Assembly: GCF_001553605.1 (NCBI RefSeq)
Contig: NZ_CP014229.1
Location: forward strand, 627,001-691,000
From: Desulfovibrio fairfieldensis
GTDB taxonomy: Bacteria > Desulfobacterota > Desulfovibrionia > Desulfovibrionales > Desulfovibrionaceae
Reading direction: 5' to 3'
Length of the DNA stretch: 64,000 nucleotides
Shown: positions 8,374 to 16,499 of the stretch, piece by piece
How positions within the stretch are numbered: position 1 is the stretch's first letter
Layout: each line of letters begins with the position of its first letter
The notes under the pieces: model-generated
Databases searched by the model: none
What the model was told of the DNA's origin: nothing
What the model saw: only the letters and a program-made list of their open reading frames with translations
Made by a program: the position numbers and the translations under genes

Positions 8374-8841
8374 CTAGTGGGCAATCACGCGGAAGTCGTC
8401 GCGGCGGTTCTTGGCCCACACGGCTTCGCCGGTGCCCTGAACGGCCGGATTTTCCTTGCCGTAGCTGATCATTTCAAGCTGGCTGGGGTTCACGCCCAGG
8501 GTGACCAGGTATTCATAGGCAGCGCGGGCGCGGCGTTCGCCGAGGGCCAGGTTGTATTCCTGGGTACCGCGGTCGTCGCAGTTGCCTTCAATGCGCACGC
8601 GAATGCTGGGGTATTTCTTCATCAGCTCAGCCTTGGTCTTCAGCATGTCTTTGTATTCGGGCTGAATGTTGAATTTGTCGAAAGCGAAGTACACGCGGGC
8701 ATCAGTGATCTGCTGAATGGCGGCGCGCATTTCAGGGGTCAGGCCGTCATCGTAGCCGGGTTCACCGGTGGTTTTCTTCGCGCAGCCGAAACCGGCGGCC
8801 AGGGCCATAACCAGAGCGAGAATAAGAGCGTAGCGTTTCAT
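8374..8841 (-). CDS. pal: Peptidoglycan-associated lipoprotein Pal (OmpA domain)
   Basis: 155 residues. A lipoprotein signal ends at Cys20 (AAGFGC, a slightly unusual lipobox), so the mature protein should sit in the outer membrane. The OmpA-like domain fills residues 45-155: VYFAFDKFNI, then VRIEGNCDDRGTQEYNLALGERRA, which binds diaminopimelate in peptidoglycan, then MISYGKENP. An AGGAGG site precedes the start. It is the last gene of the tol-pal cluster, but it is separated from tolB by a terminator and has its own predicted promoter, so its level may be set separately. Pal with TolQRAB keeps the outer membrane attached during division. Confidence 0.95.
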   Translation of the reverse strand: MKRYALILALVMALAAGFGCAKKTTGEPGYDDGLTPEMRAAIQQITDARVYFAFDKFNIQPEYKDMLKTKAELMKKYPSIRVRIEGNCDDRGTQEYNLALGERRARAAYEYLVTLGVNPSQLEMISYGKENPAVQGTGEAVWAKNRRDDFRVIAH

Positions 8842-8928
8842 GTGTGTGTCCTCCTGAACAGCTCATACTCCAAAAAAAAGTACCTTTCCTTTCTGCACAA
8901 CACGTGATCCCTTGACCACGCGAGAGAG

Positions 8929-8956
8929 ATGGTATCTGCCCTTCTATTTTTGTCAA
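8929..8956 (-). promoter_or_regulatory. Predicted sigma-70 promoter of pal
   Basis: Minus strand TTGACA (8951-8956), 16-base spacer, TACCAT (8929-8934). It lies between the tolB terminator and pal and would give a leader of about 80 bases. Confidence 0.55.
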
Positions 8957-8983
8957 GGCATGGAAGGCTGATTCGTAAAATTT

Positions 8984-9027
8984 TTTTTACCCGGCCTCTG
9001 AAAAAATTTCAGCCGACCGGGTAAAAA
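8984..9027. terminator. Terminator between tolB and pal
   Basis: TTTTTACCCGG (8984-8994) and CCGGGTAAAAA (9017-9027) form an 11-pair stem around an inner CTGAAA/TTTCAG hairpin. It lies 29 bases past the tolB stop and ends in a run of T on the minus strand. Confidence 0.8.
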
Positions 9028-9055
9028 TACGTTTTCCGCCGCATTGAGCGAAAAG

Positions 9056-10384
9056 TTACTTCTGCGTCACCGGCATGCCCCAGCGCGGGAAAGAGGCCGC
9101 GCCGCCGCCGGTGGGCACCTGCTTGGCGTCGCCGCCGTGGCGGGTGGTCAGGTAGATGCCGCGTCCGCCGTTGCGAGTGGAGGCAAAGGCGATGAAGTAG
9201 CTGTCCGCGCAGAAGGAGGGCTGCTCGTCGCTGCCGGGCCCGAAAGTGATCTGGCGCTCCATGCCCGTGAGCATGTCCTGCACGAAAATGCGGTGGCCGA
9301 AATCGGTCATCCGGCTGTAGACCACCAGGGTGCCGTCCGGGGAGAGGTTGGCCTCGGTGTTGTAGGTGCCGTTCTTGCTCACCCGGGTGATGCTGCCGCT
9401 GCTCAAGTCCTTGAGAAAGATCTGCGGGCCGCCCAAGCGGGAGGAGGTGAAGGCCATCTTGGTGCCCGTGCTGTCAAAGGTGGGCGAAACGTTGATGGCG
9501 TTGCTCTGTTCCAGCACGCGTTCCTTCTGGAAAACGTGGTTGAGCAGGAAGATGACCGGATACTTGCCGTTGGAGAGGGCCACGGCCACCTTGTTGTCGG
9601 GCATGAAAGCCGGGCCGATGACCACGTTGCCGGGGAAGCGGATGCGCTGCACCTTGCCGGTGGAGCGGTCCCACACGCCCAGGGCGTGGGATTTGGGGTC
9701 GATGTGGCTGAAGACCACAAAGCGGCCGTCCGGGGACCAGGCCGGGGAAAGGGCCTCGCCCGGAATGTTGGTGATCTGGCGCAGGTCGCGGCCCGTGGGC
9801 TTGACCAGCCAGACGTTGGCGCTCATTTTGCCGGTCTTTTTCACAAAAGCGAGGGTGGAGCGGAAAAAGGCGCCGTTGCCGGTCAGGGCTTCCAGCAGGT
9901 CGGCGCAGAAGCGGTCGGCCACTTCGGGCAGATCGCGCTTGTTGACTTTGGGATATTCCTTGCCGAACAGGCGGCCGCCGGTATTGGTTTCAAAAGCGCG
10001 GATCTGGACGGGTTTGGTGCCGCTGTCGCCGTCGGGCCAGAAGGTGGTGACCACGATGTCCGAACCGGCCAGTTGGAAACGCTTGAAGTCCAGAGCGGGC
10101 GGTTCGTAGCCCGCCAGCACCACGCCGCCCAGCACGGCCTTGGGGTCAGTGAGGCGCATGAAAGGCAGGAAGCTGAGGTTCTGCTCCACCAGGGTCTGCA
10201 ATTCCGCGCCCATGCCCGTGGCCTGAGCCTGGGGGCCCTTGAGCGGGGCGGCCAAAGCCAGATTGACGATATTCTGGCCGGGATTCATGATATCCACGCG
10301 CATGGCCGCCTCGGCCCGGGTGCCGGGCAACGGCCCCAGCGCCACGGAGAGAGCCAGGGCCAGGAGAAGAAGGGTTTTTTTCAT
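9056..10384 (-). CDS. tolB: Periplasmic beta-propeller protein TolB
   Basis: 442 residues from ATG 10382-10384 (MKKTLLLLALALSV) with GAGGAA upstream; a 73-codon upstream extension was dropped. A signal peptide is followed by an N-terminal TolB domain (about 25-160) and a WD40-like propeller with repeated blades such as LSPAWSPDGRFVVFSH, SPTFDSTGTKMAFTS, NLSPDGTLVVYSR and QPSFCADSYFIAFAS. It binds Pal and TolA in the periplasm. It follows the double TonB-C protein by 31 bases and is followed by a terminator. Confidence 0.95.
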   Translation of the reverse strand: MKKTLLLLALALSVALGPLPGTRAEAAMRVDIMNPGQNIVNLALAAPLKGPQAQATGMGAELQTLVEQNLSFLPFMRLTDPKAVLGGVVLAGYEPPALDFKRFQLAGSDIVVTTFWPDGDSGTKPVQIRAFETNTGGRLFGKEYPKVNKRDLPEVADRFCADLLEALTGNGAFFRSTLAFVKKTGKMSANVWLVKPTGRDLRQITNIPGEALSPAWSPDGRFVVFSHIDPKSHALGVWDRSTGKVQRIRFPGNVVIGPAFMPDNKVAVALSNGKYPVIFLLNHVFQKERVLEQSNAINVSPTFDSTGTKMAFTSSRLGGPQIFLKDLSSGSITRVSKNGTYNTEANLSPDGTLVVYSRMTDFGHRIFVQDMLTGMERQITFGPGSDEQPSFCADSYFIAFASTRNGGRGIYLTTRHGGDAKQVPTGGGAASFPRWGMPVTQK

Positions 10385-10415
10385 GGCTCGGTATTCCTCA
10401 TTCGGTCGGCGCGCG

Positions 10416-11597
10416 TCAGCGGCGCACCAGTGTAAAGGTGAGATCCAACGTGTTGCCGAGGCCCGCGGGCGGCGGTTCCACGCTGCCCGCCCGGCGTATG
10501 CCCTGGAGCACGAATTTGTCAAGTCGCTGGTCCCCGCTGCTCTGCAACAGGGTGGATTTCTTGATGGCGCCCGCGGCGTCCACCTGCAGACGCACCGTGG
10601 CATAATAGGTGCCCGGCGCTGTTTCCGCGGGAATGAACATGGCGTTGCGCAGATTCCAGGTAATGGTGGAAAAATACTTACGGTAGCGCGGGTCGTACTG
10701 GTCCTGCGCCATGCTCCGGGGCTCGTCCTGTCCGCTCCGCGGCGCGGTCGTAACCGTGTCCGCAGCGGCCGGGGCCGTCATCGGGGCTGGCGCCGTAACT
10801 GCCGCATGCCCGGCGGACGCGCCGGAGAGATCCAGGCGCATTTCCTCTTCGGAGAGGCCCGTGCCCGATGGCGCGGGCGGCGCGGCTTCGGCTTTGGCCG
10901 TTTTGGGGGCGGCGGTCTTTTCCTTGGCGGGTTTGATGGCCTCGGTGGCCGGACTGTCCGGGCTCAGACCGGCCCGCGGTCCTTTGGCGGCTTTTTTCTG
11001 TCTTCCGGCGTCGGCTGCCGTCTTGGCGCGCGCCGGTGGGGCCACGGGCGCGGGCGCGACCTCGGGCAGGGGCCGGCCCGCGCTTTTGGCAATGGCCTCG
11101 GCACGTTCACGGGCGCGCTCCTCGACGGAGCTGGCCCGTTGCTGGCCCATGAGCCGCTCGGCCTTGTCGCGGGCGAGAACTTCGGCCCGCATAGCCTCTT
11201 CATTGGAAAGGGTTTCGGTTTTGGCCTTGCCCTTGGGCATGCCGGTCCAGAAGGCCAGGTGCACGTCAAGGGGCATGCCGTAGGGCGGCGTGCCGAACGG
11301 AGCCGCCTGGCGCACAGCGCCGCAGGCGGAGCTGTCCAGAGCTTCCATGCCCGAGGCCTTGGTGGGCGCGCAGTTCAGTACCTTGCCCTGGCCGTCCAGA
11401 GAAACTTTCAGCCTGACTTCAAACTCGCCCTTGAGCGCCGGAGGCGGCGCCCAGACCGTGATGACCTTGTCCAGCACCTTGCCGGAGTAGCCGCCGTTCT
11501 GATCCGCCGCCGCCAGACTTGCCCCGGCAGCCGGAACCGCCGTGAAAAGCAGGGGTGTGAGCAGGACCGCAAGGCCCGTGCGCAAGATGGATGGCAT
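10416..11597 (-). CDS. Secreted protein with two TonB/TolA C-terminal-like domains, tol cluster
   Basis: 393 residues with a signal peptide (MPSILRTGLAVLLTPLLF...GASLA). Residues about 30-115 contain a TonB/TolA C-terminal-like fold (VITVWAPPPALKGEFEVRLKVSLDGQGKVLN, then AVRQAAPFGTPP). A long Ala/Lys/Pro-rich linker runs to about 300. A second such domain fills 305-393 (YFSTITWNLRNAMFIP, then VRLQVDAAGAIKKSTLLQSSG, then LDLTFTLVRR). It lacks a TolA-type membrane anchor. Position between tolA and tolB implies a periplasmic partner of Tol, perhaps bridging two ligands such as TolB or porins. Function is inferred; I know of no named homologue. Confidence 0.8.
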   Translation of the reverse strand: MPSILRTGLAVLLTPLLFTAVPAAGASLAAADQNGGYSGKVLDKVITVWAPPPALKGEFEVRLKVSLDGQGKVLNCAPTKASGMEALDSSACGAVRQAAPFGTPPYGMPLDVHLAFWTGMPKGKAKTETLSNEEAMRAEVLARDKAERLMGQQRASSVEERARERAEAIAKSAGRPLPEVAPAPVAPPARAKTAADAGRQKKAAKGPRAGLSPDSPATEAIKPAKEKTAAPKTAKAEAAPPAPSGTGLSEEEMRLDLSGASAGHAAVTAPAPMTAPAAADTVTTAPRSGQDEPRSMAQDQYDPRYRKYFSTITWNLRNAMFIPAETAPGTYYATVRLQVDAAGAIKKSTLLQSSGDQRLDKFVLQGIRRAGSVEPPPAGLGNTLDLTFTLVRR

Positions 11598-11616
11598 AAG
11601 CGTCGTTCTCCTCAGG

Positions 11617-12024
11617 TTAGCGCCCCATGAGTTCGTCAGAGGTGAATACCAGGTCCAGGTCCGTGTATTCGGCCGAAGGGGGCGGCGGGAACGGCCCGTC
11701 GCTGTCCGTGCGTTTTACGGCGTTGCGCGCCGAGGCGTCAAACTGCGAATTACCTGAACTCTGGCTGATTTCAGCCTGGAGCACTTTGCCCTGCATGTCC
11801 ACCTTGACCCGGACCACGCAACTCAGATTGACCCTCCCGGCCGAGGCAAAGCCCCAGTTGGGACGCACGGCCAGCATGACCTGTTCCGCATATGCGTTAA
11901 ACAAAAGATTCTCGTCCGGCCCGTCGCTGCCGCTGTTATCCTGCTGCCGGGCCTGAACCGGAACCACTGTGACCAGCAGGGTCATGAGCAGAACCAAAAG
12001 ACTCGCGCGCGGAAGGAATAGCAT
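11617..12024 (-). CDS. Small secreted TolA C-terminal domain protein (tolA domain duplicate)
   Basis: 135 residues: a signal peptide (MLFLPRASLLVLLMTLLV...VQA) followed directly by about 90 residues that are nearly identical to the C-terminal domain of the neighbouring TolA (QVMLAVRPNWGFASAGRV, then AEISQSSGNSQ, then DLDLVF and DELMGR). It has no membrane anchor and no long helix, so it is a free periplasmic version of the domain that in TolA binds TolB, Pal or porins. The DNA identity with tolA over 128 bases suggests recent duplication or gene conversion. It may compete with or extend TolA contacts. Confidence 0.85.
   Translation of the reverse strand: MLFLPRASLLVLLMTLLVTVVPVQARQQDNSGSDGPDENLLFNAYAEQVMLAVRPNWGFASAGRVNLSCVVRVKVDMQGKVLQAEISQSSGNSQFDASARNAVKRTDSDGPFPPPPSAEYTDLDLVFTSDELMGR
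11756..11883 (-). repeat. 128-base internal duplication, copy in small TolA-domain gene
   Basis: Aligns with 12190-12317 with about five differences, in direct orientation, inside two coding regions. It encodes the core of the TonB/TolA C-terminal domain. Confidence 0.9.
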
Positions 12025-12050
12025 CCGTTCTTCTCCCGGGTAGACCCTGC

Positions 12051-13013
12051 TCAGCGCCCCATGAGCTCATCGAAGGTGAATACCAGGTCCAGGTCCGAGT
12101 ATTCAGCCGAGGGCGGCGGCGGGAATTCCCCGGCCTGGCCGGTGCGCACCACCGCGTTGACCGCCGAGGCGTCGTACTGCGAGTTGCCGGAACTCTGGCT
12201 GATTTCAGCCTGGAGCACTTTGCCCTGCATGTCCACCTTGACCCGGACCACGCAGCTCAGATTGACCCGCCCGGCCGAGGCGAAACCCCAGTTGGGACGC
12301 ACGGCCAACATGACCTGGCCCATATAGACATCGCCCAGACCGCCCCCGCCGGGGCCGTCGCCTTCGCCGCCGCCGCCACCGCGATTGCCCCCGGCCTTGC
12401 GCTGGGCCTGGGCCAGGGCCTGCTCAATGGCGTTGCCCCGGTCGCCCGAGTCGGCGCGGGAACTGGCCTTGCGGGCCTTCTGCAATGCGGCGGCAATGGG
12501 ATCTTCCCTGGCTTTGCCGTCTTTCTTGGACTTTTCGTCTTTTTTAGGCTTGTCGGCCTTCTTGGGCTCTTCCCTTTTTTCCTGCTTCTTGGGTTCTTCC
12601 CTGGGCGCTTCTTCCTTCTTGGGCAGGTCTTTCTTTTTCTGGGCTACCGGGGTGGCCTCTTCCTTGGCCGGTATCGGCTTGGGAGGCTCCTTCACGGGCT
12701 CGGGCCGTTTGACCGGCGCGGCCTCCTTGGGCGGCGCGGGCACGGGCGCGGGTTCCTTGACCTCTTCCCGCGCGGGCGCGGCGATTTCATTCTTGGGCGC
12801 GGGCGGGGTGGGGGCCTGGGGGCCGTCCCCCGGTTCGCCCATATGTCCCAGAATGGGCGAGGGCGTCCGGTTGCCGCCGGGCGCGCCTTCCACCAGGCTG
12901 ATCATCACCGGCGGCGTGTCCAGCCGCACCGGCGGATGGCTGGGCCAGAACCAGATCAGCAGAAAGGCCGCCAGATGCAGGCAGAAGGAAAGAACGTAGG
13001 AGGCCAGGCGCAT
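12051..13013 (-). CDS. tolA: TolA, inner-membrane anchored energy-transducing protein
   Basis: 320 residues. The N-terminal membrane helix (LASYVLSFCLHLAAFLLIWFW) is followed by a proline- and lysine/glutamate-rich domain II (repeats of KKEE, PKKDEK, residues about 60-180), a glycine-rich hinge (about 210-230) and a TonB/TolA C-terminal domain ending in DELMGR. It spans the periplasm and links the TolQR motor to TolB/Pal. It lies 6 bases after tolR. Its C-terminal 90 residues are copied in the next gene downstream. TonB is a possible alternative name, but the tolQRAB-pal order argues for TolA. Confidence 0.92.
   Translation of the reverse strand: MRLASYVLSFCLHLAAFLLIWFWPSHPPVRLDTPPVMISLVEGAPGGNRTPSPILGHMGEPGDGPQAPTPPAPKNEIAAPAREEVKEPAPVPAPPKEAAPVKRPEPVKEPPKPIPAKEEATPVAQKKKDLPKKEEAPREEPKKQEKREEPKKADKPKKDEKSKKDGKAREDPIAAALQKARKASSRADSGDRGNAIEQALAQAQRKAGGNRGGGGGEGDGPGGGGLGDVYMGQVMLAVRPNWGFASAGRVNLSCVVRVKVDMQGKVLQAEISQSSGNSQYDASAVNAVVRTGQAGEFPPPPSAEYSDLDLVFTFDELMGR
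12190..12317 (-). repeat. 128-base internal duplication, copy in tolA
   Basis: Partner of 11756-11883. The two copies start 434 bases apart; homologous recombination between them would fuse the two genes. Confidence 0.9.
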
Positions 13014-13019
13014 GCGAAC

Positions 13020-13475
13020 CTACTTCCGGGTTCCGGCGGCAGCGGGTTTCGCGCCGCCGGGGGCCGCGCCCTCGGGCTGTTCGGCCATCACGCCCAGCTT
13101 TTCAATGCCCACGGCCTTGATATGCCCCATGACTTCCACCACGATGCCGTAGGGCACTTCCTTGTCGGCCTGCAAAAAGAGGCTCTTGTTCTTTTCCTTG
13201 ACCAGGCGCTGGAGGTAGCCCTCCAGGTCTTCCATGTTGTCCACGCCGTATTCGTCCAGAAAAATCTTGCCGTCACGCCGCACGGTGAGGACCATGTGGT
13301 CCGCCTCGGTGGGAAGGACTTCCACCTGTTTGGTCTGGGGCAGATCCACGTCCAGGCCCTGGCTCATCATGGGCGTGGCGACCATGAAGATGATCAGGAG
13401 CACCAGCATCACGTCCACAAAGGGCGTGACGTTGATCTCCGAGACGAATTTGCTGTTGCCGAGGCTCGCGCCCAT
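13020..13475 (-). CDS. tolR: ExbD/TolR-family motor protein
   Basis: 151 residues. One N-terminal membrane segment (FVDVMLVLLIIFMVATPMM, residues about 18-37) carries the essential Asp in PFVDVML. A periplasmic domain follows (VDLPQTKQVEVLPTE, LFLQADKEVPYGIVVEVMGHIK). With TolQ it uses proton flow to power TolA. It starts 2 bases after tolQ ends, so translation is probably coupled. Confidence 0.94.
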   Translation of the reverse strand: MGASLGNSKFVSEINVTPFVDVMLVLLIIFMVATPMMSQGLDVDLPQTKQVEVLPTEADHMVLTVRRDGKIFLDEYGVDNMEDLEGYLQRLVKEKNKSLFLQADKEVPYGIVVEVMGHIKAVGIEKLGVMAEQPEGAAPGGAKPAAAGTRK

Positions 13476-13477
13476 GA

Positions 13478-14173
13478 CTACAGCTCCGTGGCGCCCGCGC
13501 GCTGCACGGGGCGGTGGGCGTTGAGCTCGCGCTGGACGCGGTTCAGGAAGAAGCCCGCGAAATTGACCAGCAGGGTGTCCACCTGGGAGAGTTTGCCCAT
13601 GAAGATGTTGAAGCCCACTGTGGCGGGCACGGCCACGCCCAGGCCGATGGCCGTGGCCACCAGGGCCTCGGAAATGCCCGGCGCCACCGTGGCCAGGGAG
13701 GCGGATTTGAGCATGCCGATGGAATGGAACGAATTCATGATGCCCCAGACTGTGCCGAACAGGCCGATAAAGGGCGCGGTGTTGGCCGTGGTCGCCAGAA
13801 GTGAGAGTGAACGCTGCAGGCGGGCCAGTTCGCTGGCCACGCCCTGGCGCAGGGCGCGGCGCACATTGTCCACCACCACTTCGCTGGAATTGCCCAGCTC
13901 CTTGGAGCGGTTGAACTCCAGCACGCCCTGATGGGCGATGTAATAGAGCGGCGAGGCCGGGTCGGAACCCAGAGACTGCACCGCCTCGCGCAGGCTGGCC
14001 GCCTTGTCGAAGCGCTCGGCGCCGCTCAGGGCCTTACGGCTGGCGGCGTTGAGCGCGATGAACTTCTGGATCATCATCCCCCAACTGCCGATGGACATGA
14101 GCACCAGAAGCGCCAGCACGGCCTTGGCTATCAGGCTTGCCTGGGCGATCATCGAAAAAAAGCTGAATTCCAT
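13478..14173 (-). CDS. tolQ: MotA/TolQ/ExbB proton channel protein
   Basis: 231 residues with three membrane segments (about 12-32, 130-152 and 165-190). The last two carry the family motif GLFGTVWGIMNSF and EALVATAIGLGVAVPATVGFN. It forms the proton channel with TolR. It is the first gene of the cluster. The 217-base gap upstream separates it from the sigma-54 activator gene, and I see no strong promoter match there. Confidence 0.94.
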   Translation of the reverse strand: MEFSFFSMIAQASLIAKAVLALLVLMSIGSWGMMIQKFIALNAASRKALSGAERFDKAASLREAVQSLGSDPASPLYYIAHQGVLEFNRSKELGNSSEVVVDNVRRALRQGVASELARLQRSLSLLATTANTAPFIGLFGTVWGIMNSFHSIGMLKSASLATVAPGISEALVATAIGLGVAVPATVGFNIFMGKLSQVDTLLVNFAGFFLNRVQRELNAHRPVQRAGATEL

Positions 14174-14390
14174 GTGGTTCTCCGTAACAATGCACGATCA
14201 AAGCCGCACGCGGGACGGAGCGGCGGACGCAAAAAAACGTCCACCGCAAAGGGGCGGAAGCGCCGGAGCCCGCGACTGGGCTTCGAGGCGAACAATGCAA
14301 CGAGAGAGCTCTTTTTTCAAGATTTTTTTTAGAACCCGGGCGCGTTTTCATTCCCGAACGGAAACACGCACGGAGGGGCGCCAAGTGGCA

Positions 14391-16337
14391 CTAGCGCGGG
14401 CCGCCTTTCATTTTGCGCCAGAGGGTATTGGCGCTGATGCCCAGATTTTTGGCGGCGCGGCCGCGATTGTGCGCGCATTTTTCCAGTTCGGCGCGGATGA
14501 TTTCCTGCTCCAGGTTTTCCAGGCGTTCTTTGAGGCCCCCCTGTCCGTGCGTGCCGCCCGTCGGGGCCGGGAGGCCTGCTGTTGCCCCGGCAGATCCGGA
14601 AGGCGTGACGGAGGGGGCCAGGCGCCCTTGGGTGACGCGCAGGTCGTCGAGCAGCTTTTCCAACAGGGCTTCGTCGCAGGCGTCGGCGTCTGAAAGCAGG
14701 CAGTAGCGGCGCAGCAGGGCGTCCAGCTCGCGCACGTTGCCGGGCCAGGAGTAACCCTCCAGCAGGCGCAGGGCGCGTTGCGAAAGTTTTTTGCGCGCCA
14801 TGGCCAGTCTGTCCAGCATATGCCGGGCCAGCGCGGGGATGTCTTCCGGCCGCTCGCGCAGGGGCGGCGTTTGCAGGCGCAGCAGGGAGAGACGGTAGTA
14901 GAGATCCGCCCGGAAGCGTCCGGCCCGCACCTCCTCCACCAGGTCTTTCCAGGACGAGCTGATGACGCGGGCATTGACGGCAATGGGCCTGTCGCCGCCC
15001 AGGCGGAAGATTTCGCCGGTTTCCAGCACGCGCAACAGACGGATCTGCACGGCCGGGCTGATGTCCGCGATCTCGTCCAGAAAGATGGTGCCGTCCTGGG
15101 CCATTTCAAACAAGCCTTCCTTGCCGCCGCGCCGCGCGCCGGTGAACGCGCCCTCGTCATAGCCGAAGAGTTCGCTTTCCAGCAGGGTTTCGGGCAGCGC
15201 GCCGCAGTTCAGGGCCACAAAGGGGCCGTTTTTGCGTGGTCCGGCCTGGTGCAGGGCATGCGCCAACAGCTCCTTGCCGGTGCCGCTTTCGCCATGGATG
15301 TGCAGGGCCGCGTCCGCATCGGCGAAACGCGCGGCCTGAAGCCGCAAGGCGTGCATGCTCGGACTTGCCCCCAACAGGCTGTCCAGACTATGGCGGGCCG
15401 TGAAACCTCGCTGACCGCGGTTTTTGAGTTTACGGGTCAGGTCGCGCAGACGCGCGGCCGGAGCAAAGGCCGCCAGCGCGCCGCGCAGTTTGCCGTCCAC
15501 CAGTACCGGGCGGGTATTGATGACCAGCTCCCGGCCGTTGACGCGGCGGATGATGCCCTCTTCGCCCCGGCCGGTTTTCAGGGCTTTGGCGATGCCCAGG
15601 CTCTCCGGCAGGCCGGTGCCGTCGACAACCGGAGCGGACATCCCTTCCAGCAGAGCTTCAGCGGCACGGTTGCTGGTGGCTGTACGGCCCTCGGTGTCCA
15701 CCCCCACAATGCCTTCGTGCAGGGATTCCAGCACGCCGCGCAGCCAGGCCGTCTGTTCCCGGTCCTGTTGTTGGGAGCGGGCGATATTCAGGGCCTCGTC
15801 CAGAGCCCGTTCCAGAGCCTCCTCGCCCGGCTTGACCACCACGCCCCGGCAGCCCTGGGCCTGGGCGATTTCAGCGCAGATGCCCCCGCCCACCACGCAA
15901 CCCACGCCCTGAGCCACGGCCTGGCTGATTCCGGCCACCAATTCCTGAGTGGTGGTGAAGGGCACAGGCAGCAGGCGGACGTGCAGCAGTTCGGCGAACA
16001 GCGCGGGCCAGCGGGGTATCGCGCCATAGCAGGTGCAGGCGATATGCTGCGTCTGTTCGCGTGCACAGATCAAGGCCTCGAGGATGTCCAGATGGCTGCG
16101 GGCGATGGTCACCACCGGACGGCGCAAATGGCGGCGCAGCAGTTTGCCGGTGCCTCCGCCGCCCAGGATCACGTCCGTGCCGTCGTCCAGCAGGGCGCGG
16201 GCCACGGGCAGGGCTTCCTCCATGGTCGCCAGGCGGATTTCCATGTGCAGATGGCGCGCAGCGGCGTAGTCGCGCACGGTTTGGGCCACGGGCAGGGAGT
16301 TGGAGACAAAGGCGAAGTGAAAGGAATCGTTGCGCAT
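14391..16337 (-). CDS. Sigma-54-dependent activator with PrpR-type sensor domain
   Basis: 648 residues from ATG 16335-16337 (MRNDSFHFAFVSN); the upstream TTG-started extension is not conserved-looking. Domains: PrpR_N-like ligand/signal domain (1 to about 185), PAS domain (about 200-310, LESLHEGIVGVDTEGRTATSN), AAA+ domain (about 335-560) and a Fis-type helix-turn-helix at the C-terminus (RGRAAKNLGISANTLWRKM). Walker A is GESGTGKE, the sigma-54 contact loop is an intact GAFTGA, and FLDEI gives Walker B. It lies downstream of the exporter, sulfotransferase and symporter genes on the same strand. A -24/-12 promoter precedes that operon, so it is the likely activator, possibly responding to the transported compound. 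Confidence 0.9.
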   Translation of the reverse strand: MRNDSFHFAFVSNSLPVAQTVRDYAAARHLHMEIRLATMEEALPVARALLDDGTDVILGGGGTGKLLRRHLRRPVVTIARSHLDILEALICAREQTQHIACTCYGAIPRWPALFAELLHVRLLPVPFTTTQELVAGISQAVAQGVGCVVGGGICAEIAQAQGCRGVVVKPGEEALERALDEALNIARSQQQDREQTAWLRGVLESLHEGIVGVDTEGRTATSNRAAEALLEGMSAPVVDGTGLPESLGIAKALKTGRGEEGIIRRVNGRELVINTRPVLVDGKLRGALAAFAPAARLRDLTRKLKNRGQRGFTARHSLDSLLGASPSMHALRLQAARFADADAALHIHGESGTGKELLAHALHQAGPRKNGPFVALNCGALPETLLESELFGYDEGAFTGARRGGKEGLFEMAQDGTIFLDEIADISPAVQIRLLRVLETGEIFRLGGDRPIAVNARVISSSWKDLVEEVRAGRFRADLYYRLSLLRLQTPPLRERPEDIPALARHMLDRLAMARKKLSQRALRLLEGYSWPGNVRELDALLRRYCLLSDADACDEALLEKLLDDLRVTQGRLAPSVTPSGSAGATAGLPAPTGGTHGQGGLKERLENLEQEIIRAELEKCAHNRGRAAKNLGISANTLWRKMKGGPR

Positions 16338-16499
16338 GGCTGTATTCCGTGGAGGAGGTTGCCGGGAATGCCGGATGGTGTTCCGGCGGTGGCCGCCGCC
16401 CTCGGAAAAGGTCAACCGCGCCCGCCTTGCGGGCGGGCACGGTAACGGAGGGGCGGGCCTCCCCCTGTGAGAGGCCCGGCATGCGGGAAAAGGGACGGC

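Noticed and set aside
14180..14215. Possible sigma-54 promoter before tolQ
   Set aside because: GG and GC are ten bases apart on the minus strand, but the rest of the consensus is missing.
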